NCBI RefSeq assembly: GCF_933775445.1
Contig: NC_065874.1
Span: 27,040,501-27,104,500, forward strand
Origin: Argentina anserina
Lineage: Eukaryota; Streptophyta; Magnoliopsida; Rosales; Rosaceae
Length of the DNA stretch: 64,000 nt
Reading direction: 5' to 3'
How positions within the stretch are numbered: position 1 is the first letter of the stretch; each line of letters begins with the position of its first letter. The notes under the pieces are model-generated. The model did not search any database. It was not told the DNA's origin and saw only the letters and a list, made by a program, of their open reading frames with translations. The translations under genes and the position numbers were made by a program. Of the stretch, positions 1 through 11,165 are shown in pieces.

Positions 1-229
1 CAGACTCAACTATCATCTTGGCCTTATGAGTTTAAATCGAATGAGATGTCGAGTCATGTATATTACAACAAGTACATGCATACACATATCATACTTAAAT
101 GTAGAGAGTTTCAACTCTTAAGACTTATTATCGCTTATACAGCGGAAACACGTCTTTTATGACTTCAACTGATTTGTGGAATACTTGTGGGCATTGGTTT
201 AATGTCCTTATTCAATTTAGCCAACCGAT

Positions 230-420
230 GAATAACATCATCAATAACGGTCATCACTTTTGAGACCTAGTGTTCTCAAGATCCTTTCATTCTAAGTATA
301 ATTGCATGCAATATTGCATATCCCCAGACAGTTATGGGTAAATTACTTACATGTAACAAGGGCCCTAGCTATAAGCTTTAGCAGTTTTCTGATCAAAAAA
401 TTTCTGGCCAAAATTTTTTT
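230..420 (-). pseudogene. copia integrase relic
   Basis: Read on the minus strand, this stretch gives broken pieces of the copia integrase core. One piece resembles the family segment around LIKRLQLIARPL, and the next reads VWGYAILHAI, matching the family pattern WGHAILHA. Stops and frameshifts separate them. The same integrase family appears again, also on minus, near 49650-50600. No LTR or primer site was found here, and the rest of the element may lie left of the window. Homology is judged from remembered family patterns only. Confidence 0.5.
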
Positions 421-540
421 AACGTCTTGCGGGAGTAAACTGGGCGGCGGACGGACCATCTTGGTGAATTTCCAGGGCCGTAGCTCGCGAACCTGTTATA
501 GTTTGCCACTCTCCCTAAGTTTCATGTGTTAGTTCATGAC

Positions 541-1789
541 ATGTAACACTGCAAATCATCACAAAAATAAGGTGGAAACATGTCATAACAAGACATCAAT
601 CTTATGCCACAATTAAAACCGTGGACTTATGTACGTAGTGTCATGTAGTATGTAATCTGTTACATTGCATTAACATATTGCTTTTGGTAATGAAACCATA
701 AGTGCATCGAGACATTCTCGTATGTTCGTTTTCTTGAACTACATGAGAATTTTATAGCCAACAATTGGATTGAAATCTTGACCATGAACCAATTTAAAAT
801 TGTAAAGACTAAGTAACATTAGTCACATTAAATTTGGGAATACGGATTTCTAGTCATTTAGACTATTAACCGAAGCATTTATGCTTCATTATTTTCATTA
901 AATAACTGCAATGTATAATTGCTTTAAAAATCCGTAATTTTGAGAATAATTCTCATGTTCTTCAATATAATGAGTGTCTTGTTTCAAGAAAGTCTCATAT
1001 CTAACTCTTGTATATTTCGACCATAATGTTTCTGTCTTTCAATGAAACGATGTTGCACTAAAAGAAATCAATCTGGACTAGGTGCATAAATACATCCAAC
1101 ATGAAAATATCAAAATCAGGCGTATGTTGCAATCAACAAGAGGGAAGATTCATTATATATCAATATACGACACAACTTCCTAGTACTGAATTGGAGGTCA
1201 AGTCCCAAATTATGGTAACTAAATTCAATAAACTGTGACAAATTCCGTCACAATGGTATAAGCGACAATTGTCGTCACAAACCAATGTTCGTCCCATTTT
1301 TTTTTCAAACTTGTAGTTACACACAACAGCTATGAATGGTAACATCGACACTCTCAGCCGCTCCTAAAACTCGGTAACAGGAGAGTCATATCTTTGTGTA
1401 CCACCTCAGAAGCGAAAGAATCGGGTTGAAAAGGAAAAGGAGGTTGAAAGTCCCCGATAAAAGACATAATTCAGAGGAATTTAAATTTGCATGAAAGCAG
1501 TAACGTTAATTAAAACATACTTGATTGTCTACCAAATAAACAACGTGTAAGTGTTGTTATTGCTTGATTCTACGATCATGCTTGAATCCACTAATATACG
1601 TCACGAAGTAACTCATCATTCGATTCCATATCGTCATGTGATAAATTTCACCAAAATGAGAACATATGGTTAGTTTAAATTCATCACATATGAAATCAAT
1701 AAAAAATAAAAATGAAATTACTGACAATAAATATTGTGTTTCACTCGTAGGTTAAAACACATTTACCAGGGGAAAATTACCATACCCCT
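541..1789. other. intergenic, no gene seen
   Basis: AT-rich sequence with only short, unconvincing open frames on either strand. No repeat, LTR end or exon-like segment could be supported. Confidence 0.6.
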
Positions 1790-1829
1790 TAACAAGTTTA
1801 CTGATTTACCCTGAAGAGGTTAAATCCTC

Positions 1830-2240
1830 TTAGTCGTGGGTTGGGTCGGAATCACCGATGCGGGTCGAGGGCGCTGGTGGATCTCCAGTGAATGGAGGCG
1901 ACGGCGCAGAAGGCTGGGGTCGCCGAATTGAAGATCGGGTTAGCGTTGTCGGGGCCAGACCTGAATTGGATAGAAGATGACGGCGGAAGAGAGCGATGAC
2001 TGAGTCTGGAGATAAGTGTCGGTGTGGTTCTCTGTCGTCGATTTGGGATCGAGCAAGGTTGCAGCGATGAGTTTGGCCGCAATCTGGGCTTCGTGCGTGC
2101 GGCGGCGCCGATGAGGAGAAGGCGACGTTGGCGTTACAAGGATGGCCACTATCGTGGCAAGAGATCAGATGAGAGATGGGGTGCCGGGAAGACAACACCG
2201 AGTCGACCCTTTGCAGATTGGAGGAAGGCTAGGGTGCCCA
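1830..2240. other. GC-rich island of unknown origin
   Basis: About 400 bases of clearly higher GC than the flanks, open in several frames on both strands (up to 122 codons on minus, 103 on plus). The predicted peptides are Arg-, Ser- and Pro-rich and match nothing I recognise. Open frames on both strands are expected by composition alone. It may be a captured or decayed gene fragment, but no domain supports that. Confidence 0.35.
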
Positions 2241-2438
2241 TATCAAATTTATGGGTGCCTAGTTCAAAACGATTTTTTTTCTTTTTTCAGCTGAACAATT
2301 TGTTTTTTCGTTATCTTCTGTTAAATTTTTCATGACAAAAGGAATTTACATCTTCTGTCGAATTATTTTCATGACATAAGGAATTTTTTTTTTCAGAAAT
2401 TAGGGTTCTAGACCGAGGAACTTAAGATTAGAACTACA

Positions 2439-2619
2439 TGTTATAGAAGAACATCGAATATGGAGAAGTATCATCTTTATTCATTGATAAGGAGGCTTTA
2501 TATATAGGTATTACATTGAGTATCTTATAGATACATGGATTATATATCCTTCCTTAACTAGACTAACCTATACTAATTAGGACAAGATACACCGGAAGAT
2601 TACGGAGAGTAATTCTCCT

Positions 2620-2625
<6 letters not shown>
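2439..2625 (-). mobile_element. probable small solo LTR, copia-like
   Basis: The block runs from TGTTATAGAAGAAC to TTCTCCTACAACA. Its ends are TG...CA and form an imperfect inverted repeat (11 of 14 positions). On minus it contains a TATATATAAAG box and a following leader-like segment, which fits an LTR promoter. No clean 5-bp target duplication is visible, perhaps because a TA microsatellite starts at its right edge. The alternative is a MITE with short inverted ends. Confidence 0.5.

Positions 2626-2659
<34 letters not shown>
2626..2659. repeat. (TA)n microsatellite
   Basis: Uninterrupted TA dinucleotide run directly abutting the putative solo LTR. Confidence 0.95.
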
Positions 2660-2663
<4 letters not shown>

Positions 2664-3083
2664 TATTTCATGTCACAACATTCACCTAAAATTGAAATAA
2701 AACTGAACCAGTGTTGAGGGGAATCGAACTCCGTTCACCTCATTACAATCTTTACAAAGCTATGGTTATGGTTAATGCCGAGAAATGGTTGATCTGAACG
2801 GAAACTACTAGTACCACAACCCACAGTCAATCACCCATGACCCTTACGGTTGATATATAAGTCAGTACATGCAAAATTATAAAGGGGATGCATAATTTAA
2901 TGATCATTCTTCACAATATACTCTGGGCTCTACTCAAGGACATGATAAAGGCAGTGAAATTTTTGTACCTCATAGACCATCTATGTGATTCTAAATTACT
3001 CATGTAATTTCATGTTTAATATATCATATGTAAATAAGATGTGATGGTCTAGCCTCATTTTGAGTTCTCAGTCATAAAATATG

Positions 3084-3102
3084 TATATATATATATATAT
3101 AT
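3084..3102. repeat. (AT)n microsatellite
   Basis: Short AT dinucleotide run. The surrounding 2660-3870 is AT-rich with no supportable gene. Confidence 0.9.
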
Positions 3103-3870
3103 TTAAGTAGATTTTTAATAATTTTCAATAATTATTTCACCTTAAATTACTACAACTCACTATAAACTAATAATTATAAAATATTTTCTTATGACATATA
3201 ATAGATAATTGATCATATAAATATCTCTGAAAATTTCATTCAACATTTCTATATTTTATATAAATTTTCATCAATTTACTCAATTATTTTTTAAAATCGA
3301 AATTTCCGTCAAAATTTCCAATTGTCAGACTCTCGATATTTTCGTTCTCGCCAAAATTTTAGTCCTTCACTCAATATCACAGAGATAAAAATCATCAAAA
3401 TTTAAATCTAAATTTCTAAAATTTAGTGGTTCTCATTTTTTTAGGTCAATTTTTTTATTGACTTTTTTTGTACAAACACACTAAATATGCTTCATACAAT
3501 AGAGTGCTTCATAGTAGAAGTTTTCCCTCCACGCCTATACTTGTAAATCTGGTAAAACTCAAATGTTACATCTACTCAGAACTCAAGACCTGCTACGTAT
3601 GAATAAAACTATGCCTCTAAAATATATGATATTTCGCGGAAAATGCTATTTGATATAAAAAAATTAGATAAACTTCATGTACAGTTCAAGTACTTCTTAA
3701 CACATTAAAAAAATCAATTCTTATAGTAGACTCATCACATAAGAGAATTGTGATAAAAAATTTAAACCTCTTGTCATAGAGTGACTTATGACATAAATGA
3801 GTTGCTAATGAGTCGTCGACTAAGAATCTCTGTTTGTGAGCTGATAGTGATGCTTGCGTCAAGCCGTCAA

Positions 3871-4402
3871 CTACAAATACATTCATTAAATAGAGATTTA
3901 AAGGCTACACTGATATTTTTGACATTTTTCACTTAGTTTTAATTTTTATTACTTTTATTAATAAACTTCTTGCTTCTTTTTTTTATGCCAATGTCAATGA
4001 CTAAAGATAACTCTTCAATTATTTCTACTCAAGTGGTCAAGCTACATTTAGGAGACGCATTTCTCAAACTAGCAAGAATGAGACTTGTACTAGATAGGGG
4101 TTGGATTTTGAACAAGAAGTTTTTTCATAATCACCCCTACAAATACATTCATTAAATAGAGATTTAAAGGCTACACTGATATTTTTGACATTTTTCACTT
4201 AGTTTTAATTTTTATTACTTTTATTAATAAACTTCTTGCTTCTTTTTTTTATGCCAATGTCAATGACTAAAGATAACTCTTCAATTATTTCTACTCAAGT
4301 GGTCAAGCTACATTTAGGAGACGCATTTCTCAAACTAGCAAGAATGAGACTTGTACTAGATAGGGGTTGGATTTTGAACAAGAAGTTTTTTCATAATCAC
4401 CC
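3871..4402. repeat. perfect 266-bp tandem duplication
   Basis: The unit at 3871-4136 is repeated head to tail at 4137-4402 with no difference that I can see. Both copies encode the same short open peptide, which is not a recognised protein. Perfect identity implies a recent event, or an assembly artefact. Sequence to either side is not repeated. Confidence 0.9.
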
Positions 4403-4965
4403 CTCCTCCTTCCACGTCGATCTCCGTAGCCGTTCGCAGCCGGCCTTTATCCTCAAGAGCTTGGATTTGCGGGAGTTAAACGGATAATGTGTTGACGGTT
4501 TGAGCTTAAAACCTTGGAGGGCCGGGTTAGAGTGATGCGAAACAGACGAAAAGAGTGCGCAAATAACTTACGGAGCAAGAGTTAGAAAGGAAGGTGATGC
4601 CAAATAGAGACGTTATGGCCCGTCACTACGTCTAAAAATTGAATTTGGAATATGCAAGAGAGAGAGTACCAATTAAGTAACTTACTAAAAACAACTAGTC
4701 GCTCATAAATAAGGGACTTTTACGGCCATACCTTTGTGAAGTGGTCAAACAGTTATCCCTTTATCTTATCAGTGATAGAGAATTTATTTCATAGTATTCA
4801 TACGTCTAAATATATCTAATTAATAGTGGAATGGGGTTTTCATTCTTGGGTGAGTGTTTCTTTATCTTCTGGAAAGAAGCAATAAGCCCAAATTTTCAGG
4901 ACCAACAAAACGATGAAGCCCAAAACAAACAAGAAATGGATAGCCCAGATAACTCAACATTAATG

Positions 4966-5300
4966 CACTACAAGAAAAATGACATACAACAAGGTCAAAA
5001 TAACAACATGCTCTGAATGTGTGTTGTGATTACTGCCTTTTATGTTATACAAAGAACACGCGTCGTAGAAAAGTATACAACACAATACATGCGTCACTAA
5101 CATGTTGTTAATTTTGTAATCGACCTGCATTATGCATGTAATCGGCTGGTTTTGTTACCGACATAGCACCTGAAGCAAAAAGATATGCGATAAGGCCACA
5201 TCGAGTTGCACGGATACATAGGCGAGAAAGGCCTCCTTAGTTATAGCCTAGGAAGCGGCCCTAGGTCTCAAGGCGACGTCGAGCATGCTCTCAACTTCCT
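4966..5300. mobile_element. CACTA (En/Spm)-like terminus, fragment
   Basis: At 4966 the sequence CACTACAAGAAAA begins, identical to the terminal motif known for En/Spm-type CACTA transposons. It is followed by short repeated words (ACAACA, ATACAACAC) like subterminal repeats. No matching inverted end (TTTTCTTGTAGTG) was found in the window, so the right limit given is arbitrary and the element is presumably truncated. Confidence 0.4.
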
Positions 5301-6561
5301 TCATGTTTGTAACTACTAATCAGTTTAAATTTTTTAATTCTTGTACTTAACTGAAGTCACTGATATTAATTGAACACAAATTGTTTTGTCAAATGAAAAC
5401 TTAGAATGCCACTTTATTCAAAACTAAATGTTATTAAAGATATCAATTCTTTTAATCTTAAAAAATAAATAAATTCTCAATTCTTCTAGTCTCATCCACT
5501 ATTGGACTAGAAAAATTGGTCACCGAAGCTTATAGTGGTGGCTCAACAGCATGCAAGGGCTGCCTCGGTGGGTGAAAATCAAGTCCGCTGCTAGAGGTGG
5601 TATAAATTCCTGAGATTCTTTGATGAAAAATATATAAATTTTGTGAATGATATGGATATAAGAATTTTCTTTACCTCTTCCCTACTTGATCTCAACTACT
5701 ACAAAAGGGAGGAGCATCTTCAGTGTCAAAGACTCAAAGTTTCACCATTGAAGGATCTAGGATTACAACTCAATGAACTTCTTAGCTTAAAACAAAATGT
5801 GGGAATTCTCGATAATGTGATAGAGTTTAGTTAATAAAGGAGATAAAATACTAGAGGTTGTATTGTATTTGAGAAATTTAAAAATTTAACAAGAAAATTA
5901 TTACAAAATTAGAAGAAATAGTAGAAGTAGACTAGAAGAACTAAGAAAGTGAAGAGTAGGAAAAAATCAACCTAAGGACATGGAAGATTTCTTAGGTTGA
6001 GAATGCTCGAGTCTCCCAAAAAAAAGACTAAGGAGTAAAAATTACCATAAATTCTCTGACATTTTTTTTGAATTTGGGGATGCTTGAGCCTCCTTATAAA
6101 ATGGCTAGATCCGCCATTGAGTTTCACCAAACTAAGTTGATGAAGGTAATATGGACTAGGATTAATGTGGTAAATGACATAAAAAGAAAGGATTTATGAA
6201 CATGTGAAAACGTGCGACAATTGACAATTTCATGATGAGCTGTATTTCGCACACCCACGTTCAATTGTAACTGTCAAATACGATTCCCCACAAAATGTGA
6301 GTTGAGGTAAATGATGAAATTAGAAGAGCGATTGTAAATTTGGGGCACGTTTTTGCAACTAATTTGAATTTTGTGGTTTACTAATTGAAAATTTTGACTA
6401 AAATTTGACCCATTTGATTTATATTTTATTAGAAACTGCACACACCCTATGAGTGTGGAGAAAGTGAGGTTATTGATGTGAAAAAATTTGTGTTTTATTT
6501 ATGATAATATTTAAATTATGACCACAATATTCCTATGTGTTTACTGTCAGTGTGAGATATG
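5301..6561. other. intergenic, no gene seen
   Basis: AT-rich sequence with one 63-codon open frame (5643-5834) that matches nothing recognised. No element ends detected. Confidence 0.6.
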
Positions 6562-6854
6562 AAAATTGTAATACCTAAAATTTCTAATCTCGATTTCCGA
6601 CACATTAGGAATAATTAATCGGCATTTAGCTTAAGTTTCAAATTTGTAGTTTAATACGTCTTTATTAAACTACACGTCACCACGAACTCGGAAATATTTT
6701 CGGAATATTTTTCCGATGTTCAGATTTGTTTTAACGATTTTCTAAAAATGTATTTTGTTTTAAAGTATTTTTCTGTTTGGGTTTGGGAGAACCCTAGGCC
6801 TTTTCTCTTTATTGACCCGGGCTCAAGTCCTTTTTCTTTTACCTTTCATTTTCG

Positions 6855-6860
<6 letters not shown>

Positions 6861-6902
<42 letters not shown>
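6861..6902. repeat. (CT)n microsatellite inside the solo LTR
   Basis: About 21 CT dinucleotides. They create serine-leucine and arginine-glutamate runs in spurious ORFs on both strands. Confidence 0.95.
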
Positions 6903-6907
<5 letters not shown>

Positions 6908-8113
6908 CTCGGCACTTCGACAGAGGCTTAGAACCTCCACTGAGACCGCATCGCCATCTGCCTCTCTTGGCATCACCTCGCCGTAGTCCGGCAAGAATTA
7001 CAACATGCATCCTCACCTTCATGACCGTCTCTTCATTCTCTTCCAAACCATGTCTCTCAATCCTCCATGATTTTGGTGAGATCAAAATAGAGGCAGTGAG
7101 ATGTCTTCAATGATTTTCCAGCGAGTTCTACAACTCCGGCGAGCTCTTCAGTTTTCTTCTGGTAAACCAGACCATTATCTTGTAAACCCAATTCATTTCT
7201 ATCTTTGGTTTCATTGATTTGAAGCTTGACTTGGTAATTCCTTTTCTGGGTCCGCACCATCTTTACCGTTGTGAAGCTTTGGGATTCCGACAAAACCCTC
7301 AGTCTCTAACTTCATGATTTTCTCCTATTTGGTAAGCCCAACTTCTATTCCTATTCTCTAATTCGATTGAGCCTAAGGCCAATTCCATCGAAACCTTAAT
7401 TCCACTCTTCTTTGCTTATGTTCTTGTTTTGCTGAACCTCTCAATGGTGAGGCGAGTAAGGGAGGGGCATTGGAACTTCAGAGCGGCACTAGAAGCTTGG
7501 TGAAGGCATTTGGGCAGTAGCAGTAAAATGGGAGGAAGTGCAGCAACTTCATCTCTGCGTTTTAAATCCGTGAGGTAGCAAAATCAGCCCTTTTGATTCT
7601 GTTTTGTAATTTTGGAAGTTTTGTTGTTGTTGTTTGTTGTTTTGGAATTGATCGGAGAAGGAAATTGCTGCCGGATTGTTGATCGGAGAGATAAGGGTGA
7701 AGAATTAGTTTTTACCATTTTACTTTTACCCATTTACTGTGTTATTGTAATGTGAAATTACTAAACTGCCTTGGCAAAAAAGTTAATGTTTATTTGTATT
7801 GTTTTATGGTTTTATCCTAAGTTACCTTTTACTTTTTACTCAATGTTTTTAACAGTTTTACTCTTACTTACAGTAACTTAGTGAAAACCCAATTTTAACT
7901 AAAAATACGACGAATGAACGTAACTTTTAGTTACGATTAATGTTAGTTTTGATTCTCGTCCGGTTCGAGAATCGAGAACTATTTAACTTAGAAATGTGTC
8001 GGTATAATAAATAAGTCGTCGATATAATTCTGAGTAACTTTTATATCCATAAAGTATGTTTGGTATCGATCGACTATGGAAGTGTTGGATTATTTTCGGA
8101 TTTTTCGAGAATT

Positions 8114-8190
8114 GGTCAAAATTGTCAATTCCTGGTCAAACAATGAAAGACTTGGTCAACTGAAAGTCAAATGTTGACTTCCTGGTCAAA
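8114..8190. promoter_or_regulatory. W-box cluster in the solo LTR
   Basis: Seven TTGAC/GTCAA cores lie within 77 bp (GTCAA six times, TTGAC once). TTGAC is the invariant core bound by WRKY factors. Either word is expected about once per 512 bp in random sequence, so the clustering is striking. Whether it drives transcription is inference. Confidence 0.5.
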
Positions 8191-9355
8191 ACTGGAAAAG
8201 GATTGAATCAACTTAGCTTCGATATTCGAATTGAAATTGAATCTTTATGTGATTTATTCAGAGTTGATACTACGAGATCGAGCAGTAGCAACAACTACTT
8301 CAATTGATTTGGATAACGGTTGAGATTCTGCACGTCTTTCCAGGTAGGGGAGCTAACCCTCCTGTGTTGATTTTGGGCCAAATATAATTACATAGTCTAG
8401 TTTTCGATTGAATTATTTATAATGCATTAAATGTTGTGAAAACCCGAGACTAGTCACTATTTCGAGATAGGGTAAGTAGTGAATCCTCGTGTGTGTTGAT
8501 CTAAGAGTGACGGGAACCTAGCATTTTAGGTGATCCTACGGTGTCGATGACCGTAAACCTCTGGAAGGGCAATGCCCTGATATTATTGGATCCACGATTA
8601 TATTTACTGTTAGTGAGGACATTCCATTAAATGGACACTCTCACTATTCTGTTGTTACAACAGACGTGTAGTTGGCCTCGACTATTTAGTCGCTAGGATC
8701 GGTTGAGCATTGCTTGTAGATGAATTTGTCTTACCCTACCTTTGGTGTGCCGAAAATGTTTTAGCATGATTATTTCCTAAACTTGCATTGTTTTTAATTA
8801 AATGGTTTTCTCTGCGCTAAACTACCCTTGGTTTTCAACCCTCATAGGTGGGCTGGCCCCTACTGGGCAAGTTAGGACGACGCTCACTCCTACTTTAGTT
8901 CCCTTGCAGGTCTAATTGTTACTTCTGGAGTTAGGAGCCTCATTTGAGAGTTAACAAGTGTATTCTCCTTCATGCATTTCATTCTTATGTTTATTAACAA
9001 TGATTTCGAGTAAAGTTTCCCGAGGTTGATTCCTTGTTTTGTAGCCACATTCATTTTGTATTAAAATTGGGTTGTCTATTTACTTAGCATTTGGGCCGGT
9101 GGCTTCAACGCTACCTTCCGTATTTTTATTTTGTAAACTCTGAAAATTTGTAGGATTCGCGGAAATGTTTAGAGTTGTCTTTGTGTTGTTATAAACTTGT
9201 TGGAAAAATTCTTTCGTAGGTTTGGTATGGTGAATGTATAAATGGCACAATGTCGTTTGTATGTTTGCCATTTACCGTCTTTTAAGTCTGTTTAGTTCCA
9301 AAATCCCTCAATATATTGTTCATATTCCTTTCCGGGATGTGACAAAAATGGTGTT

Positions 9356-9610
9356 CGATAGAAAGATACTCAGTTTGAAAGAAACACACGCCCACACTTG
9401 CAAAACTCTCAAATTCAATAGAAACTCGCATCAGAAAGCCGTTCAGAAAGATACTCAAACGAGAATTGAAAAGATACACAAATTGAAATAGTAAAGATAC
9501 GCAAACGATAGAAAGATACTCAGTTTGAAAGAAACACACGCCCACACTGGAAACACTCTCAAATATAATAGATACTCTTATCAGAAAGCCGTACAGAAAG
9601 ATACTCGAAA
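9356..9610. repeat. 150-bp direct repeat, about 1.7 copies
   Basis: The segment starting CGATAGAAAGATACTCAG at 9356 recurs at 9506 with a few substitutions and small indels. It starts seven bases after the right target duplication of the solo LTR, so it belongs to the older host sequence or to another repeat. Confidence 0.8.
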
Positions 9611-10737
9611 TTTGTATTTTGATGGTACTTGGATGCTTGTTTTATAGTAATAAAGATTGTATGCAATTTGGTCTAGAATTGATCTTCCGTCTTTAGTGTC
9701 TCAGGGGTCGTCACTGAGATAGAGCCAAGAATTGTTGGAGGAAAAAAAATAGTGCATTTTCTTTAAAATAAGGATAATTTAAAGTTGTGTAAAAGGCGTT
9801 GAAAATGTCATAACATAATTAAAAGTTGTTGCGTGTACTTTCAACCTCCAAACTATTCTTTATATATATAATAATAATCAACGTCTATATCCTCAAAAGC
9901 TTTATAGGTTTAGAGATTAATTCGTTAATCTGCGTCAATGGATCATATCAAAATGTTTTCTCAGTTCTAGCCACTAAGAATAAATTGAGATTTAAACCCT
10001 AAATAATATATGCGGGATTCGGGTATGAGAGATTCTTACACTAAACCTCATACCAACTCAATTGGTTCAACCTCCAAAATATAAACAAACTCATCCAGTT
10101 ATGGCATTGATGAAAAACAAGTAACGATCTATCTTTTTTTTTATTAGCCAATGTGACAGCAACCAACGTGTGTGTGAAGGACTAGAAATTAGAATAAACT
10201 CCTAATATAGAAATTTGGCTGCTTCTAAATGTACCGGTAAATTTCTAATGTACCTAGTAAGCTTTCTAAAGCCATGTAATTTATGACTCCACCCACTAAC
10301 ATCCCAATAATACCCTTCTTTAACTGAACCTAGTAAAACCCATACACGAGGGAAATACACACCCAGTTTTGTATATAATGTTCCTGGAGATGGGTATAAT
10401 TTTTTGGCTCTGAATTCAAATGGCTTAATTATGAGAGAGTTGATCAGTTTGATATGTAGAAGATGATATTATGATCCGATTGATTCTTTTCACGCTAATG
10501 CTTGAATGTACGTACTGGATATTGACTTAATCTCTTTGATATCAATTTCTTCCTTTGTTTTTTGCGTTCCTATCGTATATATATAACCTGATTACATGAT
10601 GAAATTTGGTTGCCCAGAAGAAAGAAAAGCTTTATTTATATCTATTGAATCATGTAGCAACCCCCCATTTCTTCATGACCAGAACAGCAGAACATCTGAA
10701 TTTGACACAATCTTCATCTTCCCAAATAGGCAACACT
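9611..10737. other. intergenic, no gene seen
   Basis: AT-rich sequence without a supportable gene. It forms the left flank of the copia derivative; joining 10737 to 13517 restores a continuous pre-insertion sequence. Confidence 0.6.
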
Positions 10738-11042
10738 TGATAACATGGAATCTATAACAAAGAACCCTAGAATTTACAGATTGAACAATATGAAGAAGAA
10801 GATGAACAACGAGAGAGAAGAAGAAACCTGGAGTAATTTTCTCTTTCCTCAAATATTGAAAGCTTATGGTTATTGCACACACAACTACTTATAGGCTAAA
10901 CGAAATATTTGCATCAGCAAAACTAAAAGAAAATAGCTATTACAAATATATTCTTGAATTTTTTACAACTGTAGCCAACACACTTAACATTATTACCAAA
11001 CTTACCTTTTGACTGAGAGAAGACTTTGATGCTTCAATAACA
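10738..11042 (-). repeat. 3' LTR of the copia derivative
   Basis: In element orientation it starts TGTTATTG and ends CCATGTTATCA. The polypurine tract GAGGGGGAG lies immediately outside at 11043-11051. Confidence 0.92.
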
Positions 11043-11061
11043 CTCCCCCTCAATCTCAGCC

Positions 11062-11165
11062 AAGATGACCAAGCTGAGATTTTCACAATGTGATCTGAGC
11101 ACAGGACTATGCAGTCCCTTGGTAAGAATATCAGCAATCTGATGTTCAGTTGGCATATACTTCAG
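11062..11165 (-). pseudogene. copia RNase H C-terminal fragment
   Basis: The minus frame reads YMPTEHQIADILTKGL, then PVLRSHCENLSL, the hallmark end of copia RNase H (family pattern PTEHQIADILTK). It is out of frame with the long gag-derived ORF whose end it overlaps. It marks the right-hand deletion junction: only this tail of pol survives before the polypurine tract. Confidence 0.85.

Larger units (their letters stand above)
6567..9344 (+). mobile_element. solo LTR, Ty3/gypsy (Tekay/Del-like)
   Basis: A 2,778-bp block starts TGTAATACC and ends GGGATGTGACA. It is flanked by the identical pentamer AAAAT at 6562-6566 and 9345-9349. TG...CA ends plus a perfect 5-bp target duplication, with no pol domain between, define a solo LTR left by unequal recombination. 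Length and termini suggest a chromovirus of Tekay/Del type; the truncated element at 60440-63417 has a similar start (TGTAATACCC) and end (CGTGACA). The block carries a (CT)n run and a dense W-box cluster. ORFs of 79-121 codons near 6750-7290 arise from the CT run and are not genes. Confidence 0.85.

Noticed and set aside
6748..7293. Three ORFs of 78-121 codons around the (CT)n run
   Set aside because: They lie inside a solo LTR, overlap on both strands, and owe their openness to the CT microsatellite.
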